Shown here: positions 46,196 to 55,779 of the stretch, piece by piece | Position numbering within the stretch: position 1 is the first letter of the stretch | How the letters are laid out: each line of letters begins with the position of its first letter | From: Gottfriedia acidiceleris | GTDB lineage: Bacteria; Bacillota; Bacilli; Bacillales; Bacillaceae_G | Assembly (NCBI RefSeq): GCF_004138285.1 | Contig: NZ_SCFN01000012.1 | Coordinates: 62,001-126,000, forward strand | Reading direction: 5' to 3' | Length of the DNA stretch: 64,000 bases | Program-made: the position numbers and the translations under genes | The notes under the pieces: model-generated | What the model saw: the letters and a program-made list of their open reading frames with translations, nothing else | Told to the model about the DNA's origin: nothing | Databases searched by the model: none

Positions 46196-49100
46196 ATGAA
46201 AAAAATCAAAAAAAATGTTACAACTGTGGCACTTACAACAGGTCTTGTAGCTAGCGTATTCAATCCGATTTCGATTACACACAATGTTCATGCACAACCA
46301 GTTTCAAAAGTGGAGCAAGTTTTATCAACTCTTACACCAGCTCAACGTGAGGCAATTAAACAATTAAAAGTTAGTGACAAAGAAGGACTTCAAGTAGCTC
46401 CTGATTTAGATTTAACAAGTGATGCACAAACAACAGTTATTGTTGAATTTAAGGACAAGCCTGTACAAACAGCAGTAATGGTAGCTGAGACAGCAGGTTC
46501 AAATCTTTCTGAATCAGATGCACAAGCAAAAGTAGATGCTTCACACGAAACGTTTGATCAAGATCTAAAAACGATCTTCAGTAAAGAACTAAAAGAGAAG
46601 AAAAATCCTTACAAAATTAAACGTTCATACAAAAAAGCATTTAATGGGGTTTCAATGACACTCCCTGCTAATAAAGTAAAATCATTACTTAAATCGAATG
46701 CCGTTCAAGCAGTATGGAGTGATTTGCAAGTTCAATTAGATGATCCGACTGTTAAAGAACAAGCTTCTGGTCAGCAAGGTCCAACTCATAATATGGTAAC
46801 TTTCCCTGGCGTTGAAAAACTTCATGAAGAAGGTTATACAGGAAAAGGTGTAAAAATTGGTATTCTTGATACGGGAATCGATTATAATCATCCAGATTTA
46901 AAAGGTGCTTTTAAAGGTGGATACGATTTCGTTGATAATGATAATGATCCAATGGAGACAACATATGCGGATTGGAAGAAATCTGGATTGCCTGAAACAA
47001 ATGGTGGTGAAGCCTACTATACTGAGCATGGAACGCATGTAGCTGGAATTATTGCTGGACAAGGTAAAAACAATGCAGATTATGCGGTTACGGGTGTTGC
47101 ACCAGATGCTGACATTTATGCTTATCGTGTGTTAGGTCGATACGGATCTGGTCAAACTTCAGCAATTTTAGCTGGTATTGACAAAGCAGTATCAGACGGT
47201 ATGGATATTATCAGTATGTCACTTGGAGCAAACTACAACGATCCATTATATCCTACGGCAATTGCAGTAAATAATGCCGTACTTTCAGGTGTAACAGCAG
47301 TAGTTGCAGCAGGTAATTCTGGAAATAAAATGTATACATTAGGTTCTCCAGGAAATGCACCATTGGCAATAACAGTTGGAGCAAGTGATACATCTGTTAC
47401 GATTCCACAATATACAGCAACAGCTCATTTATCAACAGGTGATTCACCTGCAGATCTGAAGTTAGCTGGACAAGGAAATACTGATAACATCGCTGATTTC
47501 CAAGGACAAACATTGCAAATGGTCAATGTAAGTTTTGGTGCAGACACTTCATATTATAAAAAAGATGCGGATGGGAATACAGTACCAATAGATGTAAAAG
47601 GAAAAGTTGTACTTGCGCAACGTGGTAGCATAGGCATTGCTGATATCGTAAGAATAGCTAAATCACACGGAGCGAAAGCCGTTGTTTTATACAATACTTC
47701 TGGAGATACTTTACAAGATGTATTTTTAGGGAACACATATGGTTATATTCCAACGTTCTTATTAAATAATAAACAAGGTTATGCTATTGCTAGTCAGTTA
47801 CCTTTAACTGCAGCAAAGATAGGAACTTCAATCGACTTTACTTTCGGTAATATGAGTCAAACCGTTACAACTGGGAATAAATTAGCGGACTTTAGTTCCC
47901 GTGGTCCTTCACGCGTACTTTATGATATTAAACCTGAAGTAACAGCACCGGGTGTTTCTGTATTCTCTACTGTTCCTGCCTATATGCATAAGGATGATAA
48001 TGGAAATGCATTAACTGATTATCAAAATGCTTATGAACGTTTATCCGGTACATCAATGGCTACACCGAATGTTTCTGGGGTAGCGGCATTATTAAAGCAA
48101 GCTCATCCAGACATGACGCCAGCAGATATTAAAGCATCACTTATGAATACAGCAGATCCACTAAATGATAAATATAGTGTATATGAAGTAGGTGCTGGTC
48201 TTGTTAATCCATACAAAGCTGTTCATGCACAAATGGAGATTCAAGTAAAAGACAAGACTAAAACGTTAGGTAGTAACGCTAATAATTCAGATAGTACAAT
48301 TACCCTTGCAAGTAAAGGTATTAGAACAATTAAAAATATTACTGGAGCATTAAGCTTTGGTGAACAAGCTATTGATGGAAAAAATCTTACAGATTCACGT
48401 TCAATGACTTTATTTAATAAAAATTCAGAAGATAAAACTTTTGATGTAAAAGTTCAATTCCAGACATTGGATGGCCGATTTACAAATGACTCTAGAGCAG
48501 ACCAAGATGCTGCTGCTAACGGCGTTACATTAGATGTGAAATCATCTGTAAAAGTGAAACGATATAGCAGTGCGAATATGGATGCTACAATTAATGTTCC
48601 GAAAACTGCAAAACTTGGAACATACGAAGGCTATGTAGTATATACGAATCAAAAAAATCCTGATGAATCATATAAAATTCCATTCGCTATTCATACAGTA
48701 AAAGAAGGAATCGACTATGTTAAGGGAGCTCCAGCCGCTTTTACCCTACCATATGAAGCTGGTAGCAATGCGACAAGATGGTCTGTTGGAGTAAACTTTA
48801 AACTAAACTCCCATATGCGTAACTTTGATTTCTTCCTAGTAGATCCAAAAACAAACGAAGAGATTGGTTACCTTGGTTCAGCTGATGGAATGGGTGCTGA
48901 TGAAAATATTGAATACTATTTCCAAGGTGTATTGAATAATGGCCAGTATTATCCGTTAACTGGAAATCCGGATAACCCAATTGCATTTGATTATAAGGAA
49001 GTTGACCCTGGATTATGGAAAATTAGATTAGTAGGTACAAATGATAATGGTGAAACCTTCTCTAGTGATGCACCTGTTTATTATGGAGAGAAAGAGCCAA

Positions 49101-50485
49101 AGGTTACGATGAACTATGAAGCTGGCCAAATCGTTGAAACAGCTAATCCAACTGATAAATCTGTTTCAGTATCAGGTGCGGCATTTGATAAAGACATAGC
49201 TGAAATGCAAGCAGCAGGTATTAGTGCTTCACAAGGCGATAATAAAATGTATTATTATAATCCAAATAATTCAAGTGAAATAAACATTCCTGTAGATCAA
49301 AATGGAAAATTTAATTCAACAATACCATTGGCTACAGCTGGTCCAGTATCATTACCAATTACACATTATGATTTTTATGACAGAAATAAATCAACTGTTG
49401 AAAATTATGGAAGTGTAAAAGATGTCTATTTCGTGAAAAAAGGAACTGCTTATACTACAGCAATTGCTGATAAACAAAGAATCAACATGGGAGATTCAAC
49501 GACTGTTACATTCTCATCAAAAAATGTAACTACAAATGTAAAGCAAGTGGTATATTCTTTCCTATATCCAAGTCAGTTCCTTGATGTAACGAAAGTACAA
49601 CCGAACGATGGATTCAAAGATAAACTTAATGTTCAATATACTACAGAACCTTTTAATGGCTCGCTTACTAAAATGACGATTACTGCAACGGCGACTGGAG
49701 ACCTAGCGAATACTGGAATAGCTGGGGATGCATCATTAGTAGATGTGACATTTAAGGCAAAAGATAAATACTATAAAGGTCCGATGAATTTCTACGATCC
49801 AACGGGTGCAAGTTTATTCTTTAAAGCAGTTTATACAAATGTAGATAATAGTACAGTAACTACTCAAGGTATCCAACCTTATTTCTATATTACTCCTACT
49901 TATTCTCTAATGAGGGGAGCGGTTCAGGCGGAAGGATTAGTTACAGGTATTGGCACTGCAGGAGAAATTGTTGCGAAAAAGATTGACTATAACAAAGCCG
50001 GAACAAAAATTAGTGTGAAAGATTCCGATGGAAAAGAGTACGGGGTATCTGATTCTTTAGGATATAGTGTAACCGCTCCAAATGGATTTACAACTAAATT
50101 GCCGATTACGGATAAGCCGTTTACATTATCAATTGACGTTCCAGGGCATTTCAAATTCAAGCAAGACTTTACAGTTGGCTTAAAAGAAGACGGTAAGGTA
50201 ACAGCGGGATCTAAACCAGTTGATTATGATTATATCCCTGGTGGAGATGTAGATAAAAATAATGTAATCGACGTGAAAGATGCTCTTTACATCCAAACAT
50301 ATTGGGGCACAAATAAACGTGATGCAGATATCAACTATGATGGTGTAGTTGATGAGCAAGATATGCAGTATGTAATTAATAATTACTTTATGCAAAATCC
50401 ATGGAATGACAATGCACCAAAGGCAGTCAAGAAATATAAAGGTGAAACTTTAGATGATGTTTTAAAGGATCTTGGATTAGAGTAA
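46196..50485 (+). CDS. Giant secreted subtilase (Vpr-like) with dockerin-like C-terminus
   Basis: A 1429-aa S8 serine protease. Signal peptide to about 'HNVHAQP', then an I9-type propeptide. Catalytic triad D225 ('ILDTGIDYNHPDL'), H278 ('HGTHVAGI') and S620 ('GTSMATPNVSG'). A PA-type insert lies between His and Ser ('VVLAQRGSIGIADIVRIA'), then beta-sandwich domains. The end carries two calcium-loop repeats, 'DVDKNNVIDVKDAL' and 'DINYDGVVDEQDM', a dockerin type I pattern. ATG behind GATGGGGGAA. Secreted and probably extracellular or wall-associated. Confidence 0.9.
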   Translation: MKKIKKNVTTVALTTGLVASVFNPISITHNVHAQPVSKVEQVLSTLTPAQREAIKQLKVSDKEGLQVAPDLDLTSDAQTTVIVEFKDKPVQTAVMVAETAGSNLSESDAQAKVDASHETFDQDLKTIFSKELKEKKNPYKIKRSYKKAFNGVSMTLPANKVKSLLKSNAVQAVWSDLQVQLDDPTVKEQASGQQGPTHNMVTFPGVEKLHEEGYTGKGVKIGILDTGIDYNHPDLKGAFKGGYDFVDNDNDPMETTYADWKKSGLPETNGGEAYYTEHGTHVAGIIAGQGKNNADYAVTGVAPDADIYAYRVLGRYGSGQTSAILAGIDKAVSDGMDIISMSLGANYNDPLYPTAIAVNNAVLSGVTAVVAAGNSGNKMYTLGSPGNAPLAITVGASDTSVTIPQYTATAHLSTGDSPADLKLAGQGNTDNIADFQGQTLQMVNVSFGADTSYYKKDADGNTVPIDVKGKVVLAQRGSIGIADIVRIAKSHGAKAVVLYNTSGDTLQDVFLGNTYGYIPTFLLNNKQGYAIASQLPLTAAKIGTSIDFTFGNMSQTVTTGNKLADFSSRGPSRVLYDIKPEVTAPGVSVFSTVPAYMHKDDNGNALTDYQNAYERLSGTSMATPNVSGVAALLKQAHPDMTPADIKASLMNTADPLNDKYSVYEVGAGLVNPYKAVHAQMEIQVKDKTKTLGSNANNSDSTITLASKGIRTIKNITGALSFGEQAIDGKNLTDSRSMTLFNKNSEDKTFDVKVQFQTLDGRFTNDSRADQDAAANGVTLDVKSSVKVKRYSSANMDATINVPKTAKLGTYEGYVVYTNQKNPDESYKIPFAIHTVKEGIDYVKGAPAAFTLPYEAGSNATRWSVGVNFKLNSHMRNFDFFLVDPKTNEEIGYLGSADGMGADENIEYYFQGVLNNGQYYPLTGNPDNPIAFDYKEVDPGLWKIRLVGTNDNGETFSSDAPVYYGEKEPKVTMNYEAGQIVETANPTDKSVSVSGAAFDKDIAEMQAAGISASQGDNKMYYYNPNNSSEINIPVDQNGKFNSTIPLATAGPVSLPITHYDFYDRNKSTVENYGSVKDVYFVKKGTAYTTAIADKQRINMGDSTTVTFSSKNVTTNVKQVVYSFLYPSQFLDVTKVQPNDGFKDKLNVQYTTEPFNGSLTKMTITATATGDLANTGIAGDASLVDVTFKAKDKYYKGPMNFYDPTGASLFFKAVYTNVDNSTVTTQGIQPYFYITPTYSLMRGAVQAEGLVTGIGTAGEIVAKKIDYNKAGTKISVKDSDGKEYGVSDSLGYSVTAPNGFTTKLPITDKPFTLSIDVPGHFKFKQDFTVGLKEDGKVTAGSKPVDYDYIPGGDVDKNNVIDVKDALYIQTYWGTNKRDADINYDGVVDEQDMQYVINNYFMQNPWNDNAPKAVKKYKGETLDDVLKDLGLE

Positions 50486-50512
50486 TGGAATAGTATTTAT
50501 ATATTTTTAGTT

Positions 50513-50543
50513 GGTAACGATCTATCTTCGTTACCGATTTTTT
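50513..50543 (+). terminator. Terminator of protease 1
   Basis: GGTAACGA and TCGTTACC form an 8-bp stem around TCTATCT with T7. A second inverted repeat ATTCCCT/AGGGAAT follows at 50545-50563. Confidence 0.9.
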
Positions 50544-50688
50544 TATTCCCTGTGGAAGGGAATAGGTTTAAATCAATTAAGTGTGTAGCTTTTTTTATGA
50601 AGAAACTTAGTTTAAATAATTAGGCACACAATCTGATTTTATTTCATAATACTACGATAAAGGTTTCTTTAGCAGGTTGGTGGTTAAA

Positions 50689-51306
50689 ATGGGAAGCGAA
50701 TCTAAAGCGATAGTAGGTTCTGTGATCGTATCAATTGGAACAATAGTAGCTGCAGTTGGTTCTACTCCGTCCCACTATTTAAATAGTAGTGTTCGAGATG
50801 ATTTAACACTGATCGGTAACGTTTTACAGGCTGAAGGAAATGCGATTGATGCTGAGGCAAAGGGTTCTGTTCTTAGAGCAGTCGGAAAAGAAATAACAGC
50901 AAGTGGAAATTTGACCGTTATAACAGGTCTAGTTTTTGACATCGGGAAAGAAGCCTCCTATAAATTATTCATTGCAGGTAACTTGTTACAAGCGTTAGGG
51001 TTAGGAGTTAACACTGGAGAAACAATTGATACCACTCCATTCCCTGGTCAATCCGAAACCATTGTTGGAGGCATAACACAAATTATAGGTAACACTTTAC
51101 AGGCAATTGGGTGGTCAGAGGCACTTTTTGAAATTAGAGAAGATGTGAATAAGCAAAAAGAGGTAGGCTATTACGAGGACTATATTAAAAAAAGTAATGT
51201 ACCATCCGAATCAGAATCGTTGGTAGCAACAGGTAGCTGGATCCAAGCAATTGGCTCTGTTATTTCAGTGATTGGAGCAATTAAAGAAGGTACTCAGGCT
51301 AATTAA
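50689..51306 (+). CDS. DUF6944-like repetitive hydrophobic protein
   Basis: A 205-aa protein made of imperfect repeats of the type 'GNxLQAxG' / 'GSWIQAIGSVISVIG', rich in Gly, Ala, Ile. It has no signal peptide and no clear full-length membrane helix pattern. It resembles a Bacillus family of repetitive proteins of unknown function. ATG at 50689 is chosen because the AGGTTGGTGG SD covers an earlier TTG. Single gene between protease 1 and the sigma factor. Confidence 0.6.
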   Translation: MGSESKAIVGSVIVSIGTIVAAVGSTPSHYLNSSVRDDLTLIGNVLQAEGNAIDAEAKGSVLRAVGKEITASGNLTVITGLVFDIGKEASYKLFIAGNLLQALGLGVNTGETIDTTPFPGQSETIVGGITQIIGNTLQAIGWSEALFEIREDVNKQKEVGYYEDYIKKSNVPSESESLVATGSWIQAIGSVISVIGAIKEGTQAN

Positions 51307-51625
51307 CTGGAAAAAGGACTTACGTTTTTAATTACTAGAAGCCCCTTATTTTCTAAGGATTCATCGTTTAAACTTAAAAATTATTAACCGCTAATGTGTA
51401 CGTTAAATACAAACAGAAGCGGGGATAAATGGTTCACGCTTTTTTGTGTTGCTAGATTTTTTAAAAATTATGTTAAAATGCATTAAAGTAGAAAACAAAG
51501 GATAAATTTAGAAGAGTTTTTATTTAAATTACATAAATTAAATAAAAAAACTTTTTGACCCCGTATCTTTTTATACATCCTGAACGTTTATAGGGTAGAG
51601 AGTGTTGAAAAAGGAGTGAACAGGA
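51307..51625. other. Intergenic region before the ECF sigma gene
   Basis: 319 bp. A weak hairpin with AAGCG/CGCTT and a T6 run at about 51418-51446 may end the preceding gene. A TTTTTGACC at about 51553 could belong to the sigma gene promoter, without a convincing -10. Nothing else seen. Confidence 0.4.
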
Positions 51626-52345
51626 ATGTTAAGTAAGCATAATCTGCACAGCATTGAAAAGGGAAATCAAGTTGAAAAGTCTGATGAATATTATTGGAAG
51701 GAGTACTATCCAAAATTGCAACGCTATTGTCGTTTTCTTACCCAAAATGAATGGGATGGTGACGATGTTGCTCAAGAAGCATTTTTTAAAGCGGTAAAAT
51801 ACTATCATCATGAGAAATTGAGCTCGGCTTTATTAAATAAAATAGCTTACAATCACTGGATCGATACTTTGCGAAAAAGAAAAGATGAAACAGTTAGTAC
51901 TAATATCGAAATTTCTCAATATACAACAAATTTTCCAATTGATAATAAAATCAATAGTGTAGAGCTCTTACTTAAACATTTCACTCCAAAACAAGCGGTT
52001 ATCTTTTTTCTAAAAGAAGCATTCCAATATAAACTTAAGGAAATTGCAGACATCTTAGGAACAACAGAAATAGCCATTAAGTCTAGTCTTCATCGTGCAA
52101 AGAAGCGTTTGGAAAAAACTAACAAAGATGAGCAAACACTTTCTATTGAATATTTTTGGAATGAGGAAGAGCGCGAGAAGCTTGATGAGCTTTTTCAGAT
52201 GGCTTTAGAAGTTCAAGATCCTGCTATTCTTATTGAAGCTTTACCTTCTTTAGATAGTCTAGCTGATAGTCCTAAAATGGTTTTCTGTAATTTCCAATCA
52301 AGTCGAAAACAATCTCCTTCAAGCACTCTCTGCATGGCTGCATAG
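51626..52345 (+). CDS. ECF-type sigma-70 family factor
   Basis: A 239-aa sigma factor. Region 2 is about residues 22-90 ('YYPKLQRYCRFLT', 'WDGDDVAQEAFFKAVKYY', then 'NHWIDTLRKRKD'). Region 4 has the HTH 'KLKEIADILGTTEIAIKSSLHRAKKRL'-type segment (core 'EIADILGTTEIAIKSSLHRA'). About 75 extra C-terminal residues ('LDELFQMALEVQDPAILIEALPS') follow, longer than minimal ECF factors. No anti-sigma gene is adjacent. ATG behind AAAGGAG. clpP starts 30 bp downstream. Confidence 0.82.
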   Translation: MLSKHNLHSIEKGNQVEKSDEYYWKEYYPKLQRYCRFLTQNEWDGDDVAQEAFFKAVKYYHHEKLSSALLNKIAYNHWIDTLRKRKDETVSTNIEISQYTTNFPIDNKINSVELLLKHFTPKQAVIFFLKEAFQYKLKEIADILGTTEIAIKSSLHRAKKRLEKTNKDEQTLSIEYFWNEEEREKLDELFQMALEVQDPAILIEALPSLDSLADSPKMVFCNFQSSRKQSPSSTLCMAA

Positions 52346-52375
52346 CCAATTAACGCTTTCAAGGAGGATTTTTAA

Positions 52376-52960
52376 ATGACAACTGTTCCTTATGTAATAG
52401 AACAATCTAATCGTGGTGAACGTTCATATGATATTTATTCCCGTTTGTTAAAAGATCGGATTATTATCATCGGTGATGAAATAAATGATCATGTAGCAAA
52501 TAGTGTAGTTGCACAATTATTATTTTTAGCTGCAGATGCACCTGATAAAGAAATTTCACTTTATATTAATAGCCCTGGAGGGTCGACTTCAGCGGGATTT
52601 GCGATTTATGATACGATGCAATATATAAAGCCCGATGTTAGAACAATTTGTACAGGAATGGCAGCTTCCTTTGGTGCAATGCTTTTACTAGCAGGAACAA
52701 AGGGTAAGCGTTTTGCTCTTCCGAACAGTGAAATCATGATCCATCAACCATTAGGTGGGGCAAGGGGCCAGGCAACAGAAATCGAAATATCTGCTCGTCG
52801 AATATTAAAATTACGTGAGCATATTAATCAAATAATTGCCGACCGAACAGGTCAATCAGTTGAAAAGGTTGCAAAGGATACAGATCGAGATTATTTTATG
52901 AGTGCAGAAGAAGCTAAAGAATATGGAATCATTGATGAGATACTCTATCCTAATAATTAA
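52376..52960 (+). CDS. clpP: ClpP protease subunit (paralogue linked to an ECF sigma)
   Basis: A 194-aa serine protease subunit that forms the tetradecameric ClpP barrel with Clp ATPases. The catalytic triad falls at the canonical positions: S98 ('GMAASFGAM'), H123 ('MIHQP') and D172 ('DRDYFM'). The usual 'GMAASMGAFLL' reads '[11 protein letters not shown]', so it is probably a second ClpP type rather than the housekeeping one. ATG behind AAGGAGG. Cotranscription with the sigma gene is likely because of the 30-bp gap. Confidence 0.88.
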   Translation: MTTVPYVIEQSNRGERSYDIYSRLLKDRIIIIGDEINDHVANSVVAQLLFLAADAPDKEISLYINSPGGSTSAGFAIYDTMQYIKPDVRTICTGMAASFGAMLLLAGTKGKRFALPNSEIMIHQPLGGARGQATEIEISARRILKLREHINQIIADRTGQSVEKVAKDTDRDYFMSAEEAKEYGIIDEILYPNN

Positions 52961-52979
52961 CTTAAATTGTTCAGAGAAG

Positions 52980-53007
52980 AAGGGTTAGCAATGCTAGCCT
53001 TTTTTTG
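52980..53007 (+). terminator. Terminator of clpP
   Basis: AAGGGTTAGC pairs with GCTAGCCTT (one bulge) around AAT, followed by T6. Confidence 0.85.
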
Positions 53008-53189
53008 TGCAATTAGACGAATTTCAGTAATAGGGGATTTTAATAATTTAAGGCATGTTAAACAACTATTATTTAGTATTATTAAAACTTTACAAGGAAT
53101 GAATATGTGAAATTTTTATGAATAGCATTAATTAGTACGTTAAAAGTTCAAGATCAAACTATATATGTCTAAGTAGAGGGGGGATAAAA

Positions 53190-53681
53190 ATGACATTCGA
53201 ACAAAAGAGTATAGCTGGCTTTATGCACCGAGGTATAACAGAAGAGAATACTTACTTCTTTTTGAATGACTTTACTTCCATACTAGTAAGCGGGGAAGAC
53301 ACAAACGGAGCTTTTTGTGTTTTGCATTGTAATGGTAAAAAAGATGGAGGGCCACCTCTTCATATTCATGAATTAGAAGATGAATCGTTTTATGTATTAG
53401 AAGGAGAGATTACTTTTTTTGTTGGGGATCAAACAATTTTTGCAAAAGCTGGTGATTATGTTTTTGCCCCAAGAGGTATACCTCATACATTTAAAGTGCG
53501 ATCGGAAGAAACTAAATTTATAGTTACTGCTTATCCATCAGGTTTTGACCTATTTGTAAAAGAACTATCTGTACCATTTCATAAAGGATTTAAAAAGCCT
53601 GAAGATCCTCCTTCAGTTGAGAAAATTCAGAAGTTGATTGAGGTGTCAAAAAAATATAAAATTACGTATCCTAGTTTATAA
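53190..53681 (+). CDS. Cupin-domain protein
   Basis: A 163-aa single-cupin protein. Motif 1 is 'PPLHIHELEDESFYVLEGE', with the metal-binding His pair and Glu; motif 2 is 'GDYVFAPRGIPHTF' with the last His. This kind of cupin is often a dioxygenase or metal-binding small-molecule enzyme (quercetinase-like). ATG behind GAGGGGGG. It is convergent with the EEP gene. Confidence 0.8.
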   Translation: MTFEQKSIAGFMHRGITEENTYFFLNDFTSILVSGEDTNGAFCVLHCNGKKDGGPPLHIHELEDESFYVLEGEITFFVGDQTIFAKAGDYVFAPRGIPHTFKVRSEETKFIVTAYPSGFDLFVKELSVPFHKGFKKPEDPPSVEKIQKLIEVSKKYKITYPSL

Positions 53682-53700
53682 AATGAGTGAAGGGCTTTGT

Positions 53701-53770
53701 ACTAGCAATAGCCATTAAAAGACACTCATTATTGAGTGTCTTTTAATGGCTATTTTGATATATTGCTAGT
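53701..53770. terminator. Long bidirectional hairpin terminator
   Basis: A perfect 22-bp stem (53707-53728 with 53733-53754) closes a TTAT loop. An outer 6-bp stem ACTAGC/GCTAGT (53701-53706, 53765-53770) is separated by a 10-nt bulge. It lies between convergent genes and serves both strands. Confidence 0.85.
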
Positions 53771-53784
53771 TTCTAGTTAGATTA

Positions 53785-54666
53785 TTAAAAATCTCTCTTC
53801 ATTGGAAGTGAAAACTCGGCAGCAATTGGTAAATGATCAGATGCTATTGTTTTTATTACTTCCCCAGAGGAAATTTTGATGTCATCAGAAGTAAAAATAT
53901 AGTCAATGCGGCGATCTGGATTTTCTACTGGAATGGTATAATCCTCATTTTGACCAAGGACGTTAAATACATCATTATATTGCGAGGTCATATTCAACAT
54001 TTCTGCACTTTCAGCTGTTGCATTGAAGTCTCCTACTAAAATTTTTGAACCTTCGTTTTGATTTGCTATTTCAAGTATTTCTCTAACTTGAAGATCTCTT
54101 TGTTCTGCTCTTTTATTATCAAGGTGAGTATTGTAAAAATGAATATGATTTCCTTTTACGTTAATTACAGTTTCTAAAAGACCACGCTGTTCTGTTGGGC
54201 TTACTGGATATGGGATATTTGTGAGCAGATGATTTTTAGAAAAAAGGATTGGATATTTGCTTAATACAGCCGTTCCATATTGACGTCGATGTTGACCTAC
54301 TTGTAAAGGCTCATAGTCGAGGTTTGCTGCATATGTATAATGCATTCCTAAATATTTTGCCAACCACTTTGCTTGATCTTCGAAATTACTTCGCTCTGAA
54401 AAATGATTATCTACTTCTTGCAAACCAATAATGTCAGATTTAGATTGTTTAATGACATTTCCGATTCTCTTCAAATCTAAAATTGTATCTGTTCCTTCTC
54501 CATGGTGAATATTGTAAGACATGACTTTAATTTGAGACTGTTTACCTTTTTCAAAACTAGTAGTTTCTTCTGCAGAAATTGATTTACTGTTGTACGAGAA
54601 CATAGGAATTACTGATAGCAATAAAATAAAAGTAAAAATAAATAATTTTTTAAACAAGACTCTCAT
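53785..54666 (-). CDS. Secreted endonuclease/exonuclease/phosphatase-fold hydrolase
   Basis: A 293-aa protein with a signal peptide (cleavage probably near 'SISAEE'). EEP-fold motifs: 'VMSYNIHHGEG', 'DIIGLQEVDN' with the metal Glu, 'FYNTHLDN', 'LVGDFNAT', 'RIDYIFTS' and 'ASDHLPI' with the catalytic Asp-His. It may cleave phospholipid head groups, sugar phosphates or nucleic acid outside the cell; the sequence does not decide. Start near 54666 behind AGAGAGGATG. Confidence 0.85.
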   Translation of the reverse strand: MRVLFKKLFIFTFILLLSVIPMFSYNSKSISAEETTSFEKGKQSQIKVMSYNIHHGEGTDTILDLKRIGNVIKQSKSDIIGLQEVDNHFSERSNFEDQAKWLAKYLGMHYTYAANLDYEPLQVGQHRRQYGTAVLSKYPILFSKNHLLTNIPYPVSPTEQRGLLETVINVKGNHIHFYNTHLDNKRAEQRDLQVREILEIANQNEGSKILVGDFNATAESAEMLNMTSQYNDVFNVLGQNEDYTIPVENPDRRIDYIFTSDDIKISSGEVIKTIASDHLPIAAEFSLPMKRDF

Positions 54667-54833
54667 CCTCTCTTAGTTTTCTTTTTAACTACTTTTTAAG
54701 GATAAGAAATCTTTATTATCAAAATATTAGAATATTGTAATAAAAGTGTAAAAAACTATTTGCTTTCTTTTTTACAATCTGGCAAACTTGATAAAATTGA
54801 TTAATAAAAAGTTCTTAATTATAGGAGATGACA

Positions 54834-55562
54834 ATGAATCAATTAAATAAGTTAAACCCTATTGAAGCAGCACACCACTTTGTAAATAAATATTTTCCAA
54901 ACTGTCAGGGAGCATTATTAGCAGGTAGCGTAGTCCGCAACGAGGCAACAGAAACATCTGATCTTGATATCGTTATTTTTGAGAAAAGCCTTAGTTCTTC
55001 ATATAGAGAGTCATTAAAAGAACTTGATTGGGATATAGAAGTTTTTGTACACAACTTAACATCTTATAAACATTTTTTTGAAAGTGATTATGAGAGAGCT
55101 AGACCTTCACTACCAAGGATGGTTTCAGAAGGAATCATCTTAAAGGATGAAGGAGTAATTGAAGAGATTAAAAAAGAAGCAAATGATTTATTAGATAAAG
55201 GTCCAGAAAAATGGTCAGAGGAAACAATTAAAGTAAAGCGATATTTTATTACAGATACACTAAATGATTTTATAGGTTCCTCTAATAGAGCGGAAGAAAT
55301 ATTTATCGCAAATACACTAGCCGAACTAGTAAGCGAATTCGTTTTAAGAACAAATGGTAAATGGATTGGTTCTTCAAAGTGGGTTGTACGCTCATTAATA
55401 CAATATAATGAAGATTTTGCAAATCGCTTTGTAGAAGCTTTTGATTTATATTATACGGCTGGTGAAAAGAATCAAATAATCAAATTAGTTGATGAAGTTT
55501 TGCATCCATTTGGAGGACAACTGTTTGAAGGTTTTTCTTTAGGAAAAAATGTGGATTTTTAA
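54834..55562 (+). CDS. Pol-beta-type nucleotidyltransferase domain protein
   Basis: A 242-aa protein with the minimal nucleotidyltransferase motif 'GSVVRNEATETSDLDIVIFE' (GS followed by DxD), then a helical C-terminal half. Related stand-alone proteins modify small molecules or RNA; a resistance role is possible but not shown. The ATG at 54834 is preferred because AGGAG abuts the ATG at 54828. Confidence 0.75.
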   Translation: MNQLNKLNPIEAAHHFVNKYFPNCQGALLAGSVVRNEATETSDLDIVIFEKSLSSSYRESLKELDWDIEVFVHNLTSYKHFFESDYERARPSLPRMVSEGIILKDEGVIEEIKKEANDLLDKGPEKWSEETIKVKRYFITDTLNDFIGSSNRAEEIFIANTLAELVSEFVLRTNGKWIGSSKWVVRSLIQYNEDFANRFVEAFDLYYTAGEKNQIIKLVDEVLHPFGGQLFEGFSLGKNVDF

Positions 55563-55586
55563 TTTAAACATAAGATTGTTAAGGTA

Positions 55587-55614
55587 AAGGAGTCATCTTT
55601 GTGGCTCTTTTTTT
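55587..55614 (+). terminator. Terminator of the nucleotidyltransferase gene
   Basis: AAAGGAGTCA and TGGCTCTTT around TCTTTG with a T-rich tail. Confidence 0.85.
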
Positions 55615-55699
55615 ATTTTGGAAAGGATTACGCTCTGGGATATTAAAATTTTCTAGTAAAATAACAAAGTTTTCATTAAAATTCATAATTTTTAGATAA

Positions 55700-55718
55700 C
55701 TATCTTATAATAAGATAG
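55700..55718. promoter_or_regulatory. 19-bp perfect palindrome (possible operator)
   Basis: CTATCTTATAATAAGATAG is a perfect dyad around a central A, and includes TTATAAT that could serve as a -10. A protein overlapping its promoter at such a dyad would block transcription. The binding protein is unknown. Confidence 0.5.
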
Positions 55719-55741
55719 GACATTTCTCCTGTTTTTTCGTC

Positions 55742-55779
55742 AAAGTTATAGTATTTTAGATGAAAAATAACTTTTTTTA
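55742..55779 (+). promoter_or_regulatory. Terminator-like hairpin in the protease 2 leader
   Basis: AAAGTTAT and ATAACTTT pair around 17 nt and are followed by a run of T. It lies about 320 bp before the protease start, downstream of the palindrome, so it could attenuate transcripts started there. Confidence 0.5.

Noticed and set aside
51553-51600. ECF autoregulatory promoter before the sigma gene
   Set aside because: TGACC and TGAAC elements occur, but no -10 at 16-17 bp spacing could be found.
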